From assembly GCA_032622095.1 (NCBI GenBank), contig CP136064.1, positions 275,613,614 through 275,677,613 on the forward strand: a DNA stretch of 64,000 nucleotides, written 5' to 3'. The DNA comes from Siphonodentalium dalli. Lineage: Eukaryota; Mollusca; Scaphopoda; Gadilida; Siphonodentaliidae. Both the position numbers and the translations under genes were made by a program. The notes under the pieces are model-generated. The model did not search any database. It was given only the letters and a program-made list of their open reading frames with translations, and was not told where the DNA came from. Positions 23,513-35,600 of this stretch are shown here, piece after piece. The first letter of the stretch is position 1. The number at the start of each line of letters is the position of its first letter.

Positions 23513-24022
23513 TTAGCTTTTGTTCTTTTTCTTGTTCTTGTTCTTGTCTTCCTTCTTTTTCTTCTTCTTCGGTGGTGATGAAGTAGAAGATGTTGATGAT
23601 GATGATGATGAGGGGAGTGGTGAGATCGGCGGAGAAGGTCCAGCGCAATCATTATTCAATTTCCTCAGGATCTCGTCTATGTCAAGGGTCTTTAGGTCGA
23701 TGTGTCTCATGACATCGGTGGCTAAGTCTACGATTGTTGGTGAAGGCTCCGGTTCGTTGTACTCCGGGGTCTTCGGAATGATGTCAGAGGGGTCCTCGTC
23801 TTCGTCTTCATTGTCAGTATCCTCGTCTGGCCGTGGTGATGGTGATGGTGGTTGTGTTGGTGATGGTGGTTCCATCTCCTGTGCGGCAGACTGGGCCGGG
23901 ATCTCAACTGGATGGGCGGAGTCGACTGGTGGTGATCCTGTCGGCTTTTTCGCTTTCCACGCAGCGAGTCTATCGTCATCTCTCTTTTTTCTTGATGGTG
24001 TTTTCGTCTTCTTTTTCTTCAT
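23513..24022 (-). CDS. Lys/Pro/Asp-rich protein, copy B (function unknown)
   Basis: A 169-codon frame. The N terminus is KKKKTKTPSRKKRDDDRLAA followed by WKAKK, then a proline/acidic stretch with PKTPEY, a short leucine-rich helix (residues ~96-122), a serine run and a lysine-rich tail. Copy A (24225-25147) has the same order: SRRKRDADRRAKWKKKK, PPRTPEF, a helical segment, then PPKRKKKKKKMN. I read the two as paralogous copies of one gag-like or otherwise retroelement-associated reading frame, because this kind of SRxxRDxxR basic motif is common in repetitive invertebrate sequences. I could not identify the family. Copy B lacks the N-terminal domain of copy A. The low-complexity composition also makes chance openness possible. 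Confidence 0.45.
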   Translation of the reverse strand: MKKKKTKTPSRKKRDDDRLAAWKAKKPTGSPPVDSAHPVEIPAQSAAQEMEPPSPTQPPSPSPRPDEDTDNEDEDEDPSDIIPKTPEYNEPEPSPTIVDLATDVMRHIDLKTLDIDEILRKLNNDCAGPSPPISPLPSSSSSSTSSTSSPPKKKKKKEDKNKNKKKNKS

Positions 24023-24064
24023 CTTCTGTCGATGTTTCTGTGCTGATCTGGTATGATCCGGTCC

Positions 24065-24143
24065 GCTCCCGGTAGGGAGCCCTGTGAAGATGTGATTTGG
24101 GGGGCTAACCCCGGGATGGTCGAATAGACCGAGAGGTCTATTC
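24065..24143. repeat. Three consecutive short stem-loops
   Basis: GCTCCC/GGGAGC with a GGTA loop (24065-24080), GGGG/CCCC with a CTAA loop (24101-24112), and GAATAGACC/GGTCTATTC with a GAGA loop (24122-24143). All stems are perfect. They lie between the two lysine-rich frames and before an A18-type run at 24183-24200. Confidence 0.8.
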
Positions 24144-24224
24144 CTTCACCCCTCATTTTTTTAGCTTTATTTTTTGAGAATCAAAAAAAAAAAAAAAAAA
24201 TGCAATCGAATACAATAACAAATT

Positions 24225-24812
24225 TTAGTTCATTTTTTTCTTTTTCTTCTTTCTTTTTGGAGGTTTTTCTGATGACGATTGTGGAGATGGAGGAGGTTCC
24301 TGTTGGTGCTGTTGAATAAGACGTCGGACGTTTTCTTCCTGGTCTTTAAAATTTTGCTGTTGCAGTCTCCTGGCTTCTTCGAATTGTAATTTCTGCTCCT
24401 TTTTCGCCATTTCTACAGCTCTGTTGGTCTCAGCAATTATCTCTTCAACAGACTGGGTGGTGTCTGTACTGATGTTGTTGTTGCTAGTGGTAGAGCTGGG
24501 AGACACCGGGATGAGATGGAACTCCGGTGTCCGTGGTGGCAAGCTGTCCAACTCTACCTCGAAGATGGCGGCAGGAACAGCAGGGGTGGTTTCCTGCTCC
24601 CTTTCTCCACTCGCCTCGACGACGACAGCAGGGACCTCCGGCAGATAAACGGAGTCCCTGTTAGCTGTAGTGATGTCGTCTGTCTCCAAGCGGGTCGGGT
24701 TGTCTGGGCGTCTCTCAGACAAGTCCGACCTGCTGGCTGCGACACTTGACGGCTGGACCACACGGGGAGGGGTGACCGGCAGATCAACGGTCACCCCTTC
24801 TTCTTTTTCCAT
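24225..24812 (-). pseudogene. Lys/Pro-rich protein, copy A, 3' part
   Basis: A 195-codon frame that overlaps the end of the upstream frame (24791-25147) by 22 bases. In copy B the basic WKxKK motif is followed without interruption by the proline-rich region. Here the upstream frame stops right after WKKKKG while this frame carries the continuation, so a small frameshift in an A/G-rich stretch near 24795-24810 probably split one gene. Residues ~120-172 (SVEEIIAETNRAVEMAKKEQ onward) have heptad-like spacing and should form a coiled coil. The C terminus is a lysine tract. The role is unknown; a retroelement ORF1-like protein is the best guess. Confidence 0.45.
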
Positions 24813-25147
24813 TTCGCTCGTCGATCAGCGTCCCTTTTCCTTCTTGAATGCGTCTTTTTCTTTGTGGGTCCCTTCTTCCCACTCTTCATTGGACAGTGGG
24901 TGGTCTTGGAGTTGGTGTCCCGGGCCTGCGATCTCTGGATGCCAGCATCTTCAGTCCGGAACTCCAGGCAAAGGGTCAGGTAGCCCCTGCTAGACTGGAG
25001 ACTCCAGTTAGCAATGTCCACTACCCGACACCTTTGCACTGCGGCCAACACAGCTTCAGGGATTAAATCCATAAGCCTAATCCAAAACCGTCTCACTGGC
25101 GTTAAGCACGGGGCAGCTGCACCCGGAGGCGCGGCCACACAACTCAC
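24791..25147 (-). pseudogene. Lys/Pro-rich protein, copy A, 5' part
   Basis: A 118-codon frame. The first 55 residues include a possible small domain, FWIRLMDLIPEAV then VDIANWSLQSSRGYLTLCLE; the rest leads to the basic motif SRRKRDADRRAKWKKKK. It stops 22 bases inside the next frame (24225-24812), with which it probably formed one gene. The motif order matches copy B from the basic motif onward. Confidence 0.4.
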
Positions 25148-25312
25148 CCGTGCTCAACGCTCTGACAAAGAGGAACTAATAAGGTCGAAGCAATCACGAC
25201 CTGTTCGCTCCACCCTTTGCCAGAAGGGCTTTTCCGGGCCGGCCTGGGAATCCAGAATCAGCTGGTATCCGCATTTGTGAGCGTGGAGTGACCAGCTCAG
25301 ACAAGGCTTGAC

Positions 25313-25366
25313 ATGTTGGTGACACTAATTGGTTGGTGTCCAGCATGTTGGTGACACTAATTGGAA
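25313..25366. repeat. Short direct repeat
   Basis: CATGTTGGTGACACTAATTG occurs at about 25312 and 25344, separated by GTTGGTGTCCAG. Confidence 0.8.
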
Positions 25367-25520
25367 TTAGCGGTGGCGAGTTCATTTTGAGAGGTGGCGA
25401 TCCAAGCTCTCTGGAGGTCCGACTGCTGATGAAAACTAATTGGACCGCCGGGACGTGTTTATATTGGCGTAGAGGCAGTTGCCTATCCCTGTGTATACTA
25501 GTCCCAGATAGAAACAAGTA

Positions 25521-26213
25521 GTATTATTCAAGTTCTTTTAATTTGATTGAAGTATCAATGGCATAATTTTTTCCTATAATATGTGGCTGTAACAGGAATG
25601 ATGTTGGGATATGTGGTTGAATTTTTTAGAGTTATTTGTAATAAATGATGAAAATAATTAGGTTGGTGTTTCAAACAAATTTGTCAATTCGTCCCACCTT
25701 TCTCTGCATCTAATCTCTTTTAATGAATTAGAATTAGATCTCATATCTTCATTTATATGGAGGAATTAAAGATATATATATAATTAAGCAAATATTTCAG
25801 TGAAAAATGTACAATTCCGCCGTACGGAATCTTGAGTCACAAATAAAACGCTAGTGACCTCTGTGACCTTGAGGCACACATAATGGCCCAGTTCTACTAT
25901 ACGTCAGGTACGTCGGCATACTGTATGTACGCCACCAAAGTTTGCGAGTCGGGGTGGGTTGAGACTTTTGGAAAATTCCACCGAAAATCGTAAAGGGGAA
26001 AAATTCACACATCGATATAATTTGTTTGACGAGTGCATCTGATGTGTAGTGTCCACTGTTGAAAAAGAGGCACATGAACCAAGCTGAAGAACACGTTGGT
26101 TCTTCGTGCTTCAAACACAGTTGCAGAACCAAAATTCCCCACAATTACTGCTGTTTTTGTTCTTGAGAATTGAAGAACCAAACGTGGACTGACGGATTAT
26201 TTACAACTAAACT
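25521..26213. other. No gene seen
   Basis: AT-rich sequence. A 97-codon minus-strand frame at 25851-26144 has no recognisable domain. Confidence 0.4.
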
Positions 26214-27474
26214 TCAATCATCGTCGTCGTTTTCGTCGTCATTATCATCGTCGTCATTGTAATCACCGTAAGCATCTTCATCTTCATCGCAATCGTCATC
26301 GTTAACGCCGTCATCACCATTATCATCATAACCATCACAATCTCTATCTTCGTCGTAGTCACCGTCGTCGTCGTCGTCGTAGTCATTATCATCATCGTTG
26401 TCGTCTTCGTCGTCATCATCATGATCATCATCGCTGTCGTCGTATATAGCAGTCATCAACATCATCGCTGTCGTCGTAGTCATCGTACGGTTGTAGTGAT
26501 CATCATCAGTGCTGTCATCGTCGAAGATACCATCATCATCGATGTCGTCGTCTAAGTCATCATCACCATTATCGATGTTGTCGTCGTAGTCATCATCATC
26601 ATCATCTCATCATCGATGTTGTCATCGTAGTCATCATACTCGCTGTTCGTTATCATCATTATCGCTGCCGTCGTTGTCATACTCATTCGTCGACGTGTTG
26701 ATATCATAATCATCTCCGCTATTGACAGCATGCCAGCGTCATCCAAATTATTACCATCATCACCGTCGTCGTGTAGCAACATGGTCATCATCATTATCAT
26801 CATCATTATCGTCGTCGTCGACTTCATCGACGCCATCTGTGTCAATTACGATCACCGTCGAAGTTGTCGTATCTATATAATAGTTGTCGTCGTCACCTTC
26901 ACCGTCCGCACGCATTAAAGTCGTCCTCGTTTTCGTCGTTATCGTCAACAACATCATCTATTTAGTGCTTTGACGACGACAGCAATGATGATGACCACGA
27001 CGACGACAGCGATAATGATAATGATGACCACGACGACGACGATGGCGATGATGACTACGATAACGATAGCGATGATGATGACTATGACAGCGACTGCGAT
27101 GATGGTGATTACTTCGACGACTGCGATCATGATGATGATTACGACGACAGCGATGGTGGTGATGACCACGACGACAGCGATGATAATGATCACCACGACG
27201 ACGACAATGATGATAACTACGACAACGGCAGCGATGATGATGACATGACGACGGCAGCGACGATCGTGATTACTTCGATGACGACAGCGATGACGACTAC
27301 TACGACAGCGATTATGATGATGACTACGACTATAAAGATGATGATGATGACAGCGATTATGATGACTACGACTATAAAGATGATGATGATGACTACGATG
27401 ACAGCGATTATGATGACTACGACGGTAAAGATGATGATGATGACTACGATGATAGCGATTATGATGACTACGAC

Positions 27475-27506
<32 letters not shown>

Positions 27507-27617
27507 CTATGACGACGATAAATATGATGGTGACTGCGACGCGACGATGATGACTACGACGACAGCGATAGTGATGACCACGATGACGACAGTGATGATT
27601 ATGACAACGACGGCAGC

Positions 27618-27655
<38 letters not shown>

Positions 27656-27705
27656 CAATGTTGATGACTACGACCACGACAGCGTCTACTATTTATGATA
27701 AAATC
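26214..27705. repeat. 1.5-kb GAY-type trinucleotide tract with strand switch
   Basis: From 26214 to ~26960 the plus strand is built of TCA/TCG/TCC-like triplets; from ~26965 to 27705 it is built of GAC/GAT triplets. The two halves, each about 740 bp, are rough reverse complements around a short non-repetitive centre near 26955-26970. Occasional AGC, TAC, AAC and GGT triplets interrupt. Open frames in it read poly-Asp, poly-Met/Thr or poly-Ile/Val depending on frame. The Asp-rich frame is broken by phase shifts, for example near 27240, so I treat it as a decayed microsatellite and not a gene. Confidence 0.9.
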
Positions 27706-29061
27706 GGAAATAGCCGGAATTTCCATTAAATTTATCGGGATGAGAGCAAGTTGTGGTCGCTGTCCCATTGAGGGAACATTCCACTTTACGAAATTATTTT
27801 TTTAAATTATAGTGGATTTCACAATTCAACTGAGATATATACAGATTCATCTGAGGGAAGCTATGTTCATTTATCAAAACCGCATGGTCTGGTTTGGCGA
27901 TACCACGTGCACGGGGGTCACGCCCGATAACCCTATAGGCTGGTGGCTGTGGGTAGGCATATTGCTGTAGTGATATTGTGTGGCGGTTTTCACACGTGTG
28001 CTCAGAAATTGAGGAAAATCATAAATTCTGGAATCCACCCGGCGAGAACGCTTATGGCATTAGATAGGACCATGAATGGTGTATTCATACACCATTTTTG
28101 ATAGTCGTGTGCCTTTAGATATATTTTTTATTACTTAATTTGTCGAATTTTACAACCGGTTTTTGACGTTTATCAAAGAAACTACCTAATATAAATGGTA
28201 GAAATCTCGATATGTAGGCTTCATGTACACATGTCACTAGATGTACATTCCATTGATACAATGAAACCAAAATCCACAATAAAAGACATATTTTTCGTGG
28301 AAAAATATCGATTTTCCTGAGTGTCATATCACAAATTTATGACAGGCATATTGCCTCCGCAGATAGGCTCATGGCAAAGCACAAACTTGTTATGATAGGC
28401 AAGTGGCATTGTTGATAGGCACGTGGTAAATATTGACCAAGCTCCAATTTAGCACTTTAAAGCTAACAATATGCAACGTCTGACATATATTCTTTGATAA
28501 ATACACTCTGGAATGATTATTCATTCATATAAAATAGACAGAACCACACATATATGTGTGCATGACGTGAAAATTAACGCATGAGTTTGTTACAACGTTA
28601 CAACGATGGGGCGCGAGTTGTAACTTGCAGCATAATTTAATTTTCTCACCACGCACACATAATGTGTGGTTGTGTTTTATTACACACCCACTAGAACTAT
28701 TCAACATCGAGATTTAGCGTTTATTGATTCGTTTCTGCCGTAATTTATAGCCATTTTTATCAAACTGATAGGCGACTTTATTAATAAAGTTTGTAGTTCT
28801 TGTTCAAAAGATAAAGTTGACGTAATTTGTGACTCGTGACGTCGACGTTTTCCGTATTGTATACGTGTTGAATACGTTGGTAAAGATGTTGTATGGGCTA
28901 CACACTGCTCAATATAAGAACATTAACACAAAGATTCATCTAGATCGGGCTCTATTTCTTCTGGTTCCGACATTGTTTTAGCTTCTTTCTGAAATAGATA
29001 ATTGAGCGGAGCCTGAGTCAGATATAAATACAATTGGACCACTATAAATGGTTGGCATTTT

Positions 29062-29446
29062 TTGTCAATACCGTGGGGCAGGTTGGGTACGAAGTAGGTA
29101 CAAAGTGTCGGCCCTTTTACTAATGGCCTTCTAACGTCAACCATTTCTGAGATATGCATTACAGTTTAAACGGAAGTTGCAAAACCCGCTCAAATTTGTG
29201 CTATTATTTCATAATAAACTGAATAAATACTAATTATTTCTAAGTTTTAATACATTTTATCAGATTTATTGACTAATTTCTGCATTTAGAAGCAGAATCT
29301 TAGATTTAAATGTCAGAAAATCTGAAATCATCCCGCGATGACAACTCGGTGTTTTTTTTCTGAGGTAATCATTTCTCCGATATGATATCGTACTCGGTGA
29401 ATTTTTGATGCACCCAAAAACCTGCCCCACGGTATTGACAAAAACA
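29062..29446. mobile_element. MITE-like element, 385 bp
   Basis: TTTTTGTCAATACCGTGGGG continuing to CAGGTT at 29062 is matched inverted at 29421-29446. Just outside each end the sequence ACCACTATAAATG occurs in direct orientation (29038 and 29449), which might be a duplicated target. No coding capacity. Confidence 0.65.
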
Positions 29447-29586
29447 TTTACCACTATAAATGCACACGAAAATCTCACGGCGATTCCTCCTATATATAGC
29501 CCATGAGACAACAGCGCCCACTCAATTCACGCTACTGCCCAGCGGCGATAACCACGCCTGCCATAAATTGCCAGACTGAATTATAG

Positions 29587-29940
29587 CAGGTTAGACATCA
29601 CACGCCGATATGTCTGACAACAAGGAACGACGTGTTTCAAATTTGGTGGACTTACCACCAGAATGAATTCGCAGCTGGATTTTTCTTCAATTCGACTTGT
29701 ACTTCATTGAAATCGCCACAACAAGAATACAAGTACTTTAGTGAAGGCTACATACATTCAGTTTCAATGTTTATTTGCGACGACAAGCTCTTTATTGGGG
29801 CAAATTACCACCGAAGCATGATGAAAAATGAACCTGCACATGGCGTCGATTTTGAGATAAATTGTTCGATAATTTCGGATATTCACTGTTCTTGTCAAGC
29901 TGGATATGTAACACATAATACATATTTAATGTTATTATAA
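29587..29940 (+). pseudogene. SWIM-type zinc-finger protein fragment
   Basis: A frame open from 29587 to 29940. The recognisable part reads KYFSEGYIHSV, NYHRSMMKNEPAH and ISDIHCSCQAGY. This order (GYxHSx, then SMxKxxPxH, then xCSCxAG) is that of SWIM-domain proteins, often linked to YqaJ-like nuclease domains, that are multiplied in invertebrate genomes. The second half of the finger (CxH) is absent: after CSCQAGY the frame diverges and stops. An ATG at 29610 in another frame opens 18 codons (MSDNKERR...) and ends at a stop as the recognised frame begins, suggesting a frameshift near 29660. I infer a decayed or partial exon. Confidence 0.55.
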
Positions 29941-29974
29941 TATATCTCTTCACAATAGACACACGATCTATCAA

Positions 29975-32090
29975 TTTATCGATGGTGTACCATACAATTT
30001 CCCTATTTCGATAAAAATTAGAGGACTTGTATGCAATTCCATAGACATAGGTTCCAATACATACGGCATATATTGCAATATAGTGTTTATATATGTCCTA
30101 GAATAATGTAGGGACTGTTTGCCGTGTGTGTGGAGCCTCTGTGTGTTGTAACTTGTAATAATTTTCAATTTTCAAATGACGTAGAGCAGACCACCCTATT
30201 ACCAAGAAGGGCGTTATGGAACAACATCTGTATAATATATAATAATCCTTTTATTTCAGACAAAAAGAACGCCCTTGTCCCTGCCACGTGGGTGTGTATG
30301 GGCTATGTAAAAACGTGACTTATATATCTAAGGAATTAATAAAGACATTTAAATTTAAAAAAAAAATGTTATAATAACAATTAATAATCTTCATAATTGG
30401 CACATTACGCGTATAGAACAAACATGTTTCAGTATATTGAGAAATTATTTTTCATTACTTTCACAAATCCGAAAGCTATCAGGAAGAGGCGCCCTAATCA
30501 GCCTGTATTAATCGACAACAGGTGAATTTAACAGGTGCTGTCATATACTTTGGCCATTTTAGTGTCCCTCTTTCCCCAACAAATCATCCCTGGGATATTA
30601 CAACAGTACTATGTGGTCCATTATCTCAAATGTGTACATAGTTTGATTTGATAGTTTTAACTAATAAGCTTATCTAGCACTTCCTAATCCCCGCATCATA
30701 TTTCCAGTTGTCACTTCTCTAGCTCAGCGTGACATATCCAACCTTCATAATTTACTAATCCAAAAAGCCCATAGGGCGAAGCTTTCGCATTCTGTTACTG
30801 TTATATTATTATATTGTGTCAACTTACATGAAACCAATACTCTTTTATACAAAACAAAATCAAAGCGACATAGAGTAAGCCGGTAAAATGAGTCTTTTTG
30901 TCTAACCGCCTGTTCGCAGAAGCGACAATTGCTCCAGGCTGTATAATGCAATTATCTCATTGGCTCACACAGCTAATTGCGGTAGGGTCAATTAAGTTAA
31001 CGGCCCACACACATTTGTATTATTGCTCGGTGCTCCTGTTTATGTATATGCGGCATAACTGGGTCATGGTCCAGGTCGACTATATGTATGATCTAGCTAG
31101 ACAGGTTCTAGCGTACCCTAATTTTCGCACCTGATATTTCTCTGAGCCCAATGTCTTTACCTATATTGATACCACAAAAAATTATGTATAACTTTTAGCT
31201 ACATTAGCATTGGCGGGACATTGAATTATTGTTAATAGCATCGTATGCTGTTATTTATTTGTGTGCGGTTTATATTCCATAAACCGGCGTAAACATGAAT
31301 CGTTCTGGTCGAAGAGAAAAAAACAAATATATGAACGCCAAAAATAAAACCGGCTATAAATGGTAGTTATATTATCTATAATATATGTAGTGGACCATGA
31401 CCATTCAGCCTGAAAACTGCACAAAGCTGGTATGGCTCATTTTTTTTACATTAGAATATGCTGAATAGTTTGGGCTATACTTTCCCCATTTTCAATTAAA
31501 ACCCCATTTTGCAAGTTTGTCACAGTTAAAACGTTTTACATTACAACTGCCAGTATTTAGTTCTTGGAAATAAGTAGTGTATGTTTCCTGACACCTTGAC
31601 GATGTGAATTTACAACACTGTGAATAATATAGCATCACAAAAGCGTTTTTATCAGACTAAAACCACTATTGATCATTGTGCTACATGCGTGTCTGTGTTT
31701 GCCATATGTCTATCCTCTCGGTGTTTGGCTATTCAATATGCCTACCACAAAATATTGACGGGACAGTATGTCAAATAGCTTTTTTTAACTGAAAAATGCA
31801 TTATTTGAGTTCGTAGTCATGTTTGTCTTGTCACTGAGATACTATACCACATGTATCCACGAAAATAACTTATAAATCGACATGCTGAGCAAATTTGGGA
31901 GTCTGTTTACTTTGAAAGTTGAAAAAGTCGACAAAATCCGAGATATTTTGTCTTCAAACAACGTATTTTACAATGCCAAATTGTTACCAAGAGGTTCAAC
32001 TAATAAATCAGACATTACTGCATCTGACGTGATAACAAAATCTGACCTTTTACAGCGTATTTGATCAATTATAATCTAAAACATACCTTG
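29975..32090. other. No gene seen
   Basis: AT-rich sequence inside the candidate 27919-32168 element. Short open frames only, none with recognisable motifs. Confidence 0.45.
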
Positions 32091-32647
32091 GTTGAGAAAC
32101 CCGCCACGCAATATCACTACAGCAATATGCCTACCCACAGCCACCAGCCTATAGGGTTATCGGGCGTGGGGGTGTTATTCGTTATTAAGAGTTATTTCTT
32201 AATTATCTCACACGTGAAATATAAAATTCCATAATTGGGTTCTACACTTATTTGCAATCATCGGCTGGTTAGTGAGTTATTTCCCCTATTTCACCAGGGA
32301 ATGCCGATTGTAATGATGAAATTATTTTTTTTTATTATTAGTGCACTAAATCTCATTTACCCCCGCGACACCATGCATGTCATTAGGACTTAAAACCCGT
32401 GGCACCGATTTAATATTGAGTGTTCTATCGATTTCTGTCGATGTTGACTCAGATATTTCTTTCTCTGTAACACAACCTTTAATTAGCTAACACAAGAAAC
32501 GTTTACACCACACCGGAGGGTTGTCGTGTGCCAGAGGGAAACGTTTAGAGCTAATTTCATCGCTGTTATAAATTCGTCCACCAAGCAGCGCCCACAAACC
32601 CCCACCACTCCATATGCTCGTGGTTGGAAAACAGTTACATGTACATA

Positions 32648-35600
32648 TAGTCTGGTCGATAAAAGGTTGGACCTATAACAAATTTGGGCTAAGTTGGTTT
32701 GTATATCATTTTGAAGAGGAATATATTCTCCATAACATATCCAAAATCCGCTTTGAGCATTTTTTGTAATTCAAGATGGCTTCCAAGATGGCTGCCATTT
32801 TCATATAAGTCAGCTTGATGCAATTATAGTGAGAACATCTTGTCATATATATACACATGTATACATTTTTGTGAAGCTAAGACATAACGCCACCTTTATG
32901 TGCCAAAATTGGAACACCCCGTCCAAGATGGCCGCTAAAATGGCGACCGGAAGTGGATTTTTTACGTTTTTTTAATAATATCTTTAAGATAAGTGTCCGT
33001 GATTTGGAACTGGTTGAGAATTTTGGCTTTATTGTGTATATAGCATGTTAACTGACAATTGGAGCAATGGAATATGCTGTTCGTGAGGTCCACACCCATT
33101 CTGATCACTCAAAAAATCGATTTTACAAAACGAGGTATAACATTTCACAAAAGATCCCCAAGATTATAATCTTATTTCATCAAGAAGTGGGAAGAACTGT
33201 GCAATGTAACTGATCCATTCTATATCTTATTGATATTCGAATTCAAAGGTACCAAAATTGTCACTTTGGCTCAAAATGGCTGCCAATATGGCCACCAAAA
33301 TATGGAAAATGGTAATTATTATCCCCGCGTGCCAATCAACCGCTTACAAGTTAGGGTGATGCACACAGTTGACTAGTATGTCTTATATAGCTTGAGTACT
33401 AACATTTATGATGCACCTTTGGTATTTTGTTACTATTTTAACCACTGAAATTACCAGAATTATTCGAAATTTTCTGTCACAATCCTGATATCAAAATCGG
33501 CAAAAAATCGCTGTTCAGGTTTGAGCCATATTTTGAAAGTAAAATGGAACTATGTTTGGTATCAAAGATGTTTATTGTTTTGATATGTGTTACATGTGTC
33601 ACACTGAGTTACTTCAGACAAAATTACTCAAGATGGCTTCCAAAATGGCAACCAAGTTTGGTAAACATTATTATATACATAAACATATGTGTATATACGT
33701 GGTGTATATGTATACATAATCAATTGTGACTCACGTGCTACTTAATCAACTAAATGTTCTATTCTGATTGTCCCGGTACCCTACGAGTCATGACAAATTC
33801 ATTTTGATGAATGCAATATGGATTTTGCCTAAAGCTTCCTTGTTTTTGAACGGAAATGGGCAGAACGTTGAAACCGAACTGAGATGGATCATATTAAGTG
33901 GCTATTCTGGTCCATTAGCATCAACATTGATCAACTTAATACAGTGTGTATGTCTGTTGATTGTCTGGTCATAGGCGATGTGAGTAGGTATACATGGAAC
34001 TATTGTATTCATGAATGGTGTGAATAGTTATACAATGTGTGACTATATGGTCATGGATGGGACGTCCATAGTGAGATGTATATAAGTAGTAGCTGTATGC
34101 TGATGTGTGAGGTGAACATGTTTACAGTGAGTGGCTATCTGGTCATTGAAGTGGTGTATGGTCATAACGAGAGCAGCTACACTGTCCTGTATGTATACAT
34201 GGAGTGATTGTGTGGTCAGTGGTGGGCTGTACATATGTACATTGGGCGGATGTATTGTCATGGGCGGGTGTATATGTATACACATGTTGGATGTATGGTA
34301 ATGGATGGGTGTATGTATAATTAGGGTGCGGTTGTGTGGTTATGGGCAATGTGTATATGTATACATGGAATGACTGCACGGTCATTGTTGAAGTGTATAT
34401 GCATACCTGGAGTACACTTTGATGGCCATTGGCGGCTAGTGTATATAGAGAGCAACCTCATGGTGATGGATGGGATGTATATGTTAATATGTACTATTGT
34501 ATTGTCTTTGGTGGTGTGTACAAGCATACAGTAACTAGCTGAATGCTCGTGGATAGGGTGTATATGTATACAGCGAGTGGCTGAATTGTCACGATTGAGC
34601 TGTATATGCAAGTCTGAAGTGTACGAATGGCCATGTGTGCGGGGTATTGGTATATCTAGAAGGGTTGTATGTGCATTGGTGAGGTATATATGCACACCTG
34701 GTGTGACGCTGTGGCATGGGTGCGGTGTATATGTATATCATGAGTGACTACATGGCCATGGCACGGCCAATATGTACATACGTATATGGGGATTGACAGT
34801 ATGACAAAATTAATGGTGGGGTGAATTGATATACAATGAGTGACTATGATCACGAATGTGGTTTATGCGTATACAGCGAGAAGCTGAAATGTCATGGGTC
34901 AGGTGTATATACAAGTCTGGAGTGTATGAATGGCCGTATGCGCGGTACGAGACATTGATATATCTAGAAGGGCTGTAAGGCCACTTTTGTGAGGTTATAT
35001 GTATATACCTAGAGTGACTCTATGGTTTTGGGGTGGGTGTATATGTATATCTTGAGTGGCTATATGGCCATGGGTGTCGCAAATATGTATATATACAGGG
35101 AGTGAGACTGTATGACCACTGGTGAGGCAAATAGATATACAAGAAGTAATATATAACAATGGATGTAGCGAACAGGTATGGAGTGACTGTATGGTCATCG
35201 GTGAGGTGTATATGTATATATTTAGTGGCTGTATAGCTATGCATGTGGCAAATACATATACATAGAGTGACTGTATGGCCTATGGTTAGGCGAATAGGTA
35301 TACAAGAGGTTACTTTGTGTTCATGTATGTAGTGAATATGTATACAGGTCATGTGATGTGTGGGAGTATACCTGGTGTGTCTGCAATGTTATCCACGGCT
35401 ATATGACCATGCGTTGGTGTATGGGTAAACCCAATTGTGGCTGTATGGTAATGGGTGAGGTGTATGTCTATACAGCGAGTGGCACATGGCCATTTACGTG
35501 GTATTCATGTATGTATATATGGAGTGACTGCATGCTCATGTGTGATTTGTACTGGTGCACCTTTGTGTGACTATCACTTTCCACAATAACTCAAGGATAT

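Larger units (their letters stand above)
27919..32168. mobile_element. Candidate 4.25-kb element with 72-bp inverted ends
   Basis: CACGCCCGATAACCCTATAG at 27919 continues for ~72 bp, to GTGGCGGTTT. Its reverse complement occupies about 32097-32168 with only a few differences. GGGGT borders the outer side of both ends (27914-27918 and 32169-32173), a possible 5-bp target duplication. The interior contains a smaller inverted-repeat element (29062-29446) and a SWIM-type coding fragment (29587-29940), but no transposase. It could also be two solo inserts of one family in opposite orientation. Confidence 0.6.

Noticed and set aside
26954-27768. Long poly-Met/Thr and poly-Ile/Val frames
   Set aside because: These are shadow frames of the GAY trinucleotide tract.
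33960-35562. Open frames of 60-124 codons on both strands
   Set aside because: They follow the minisatellite, exist in several frames at once and contain only His/Thr/Ile or Val/Tyr/Met-rich repeats.
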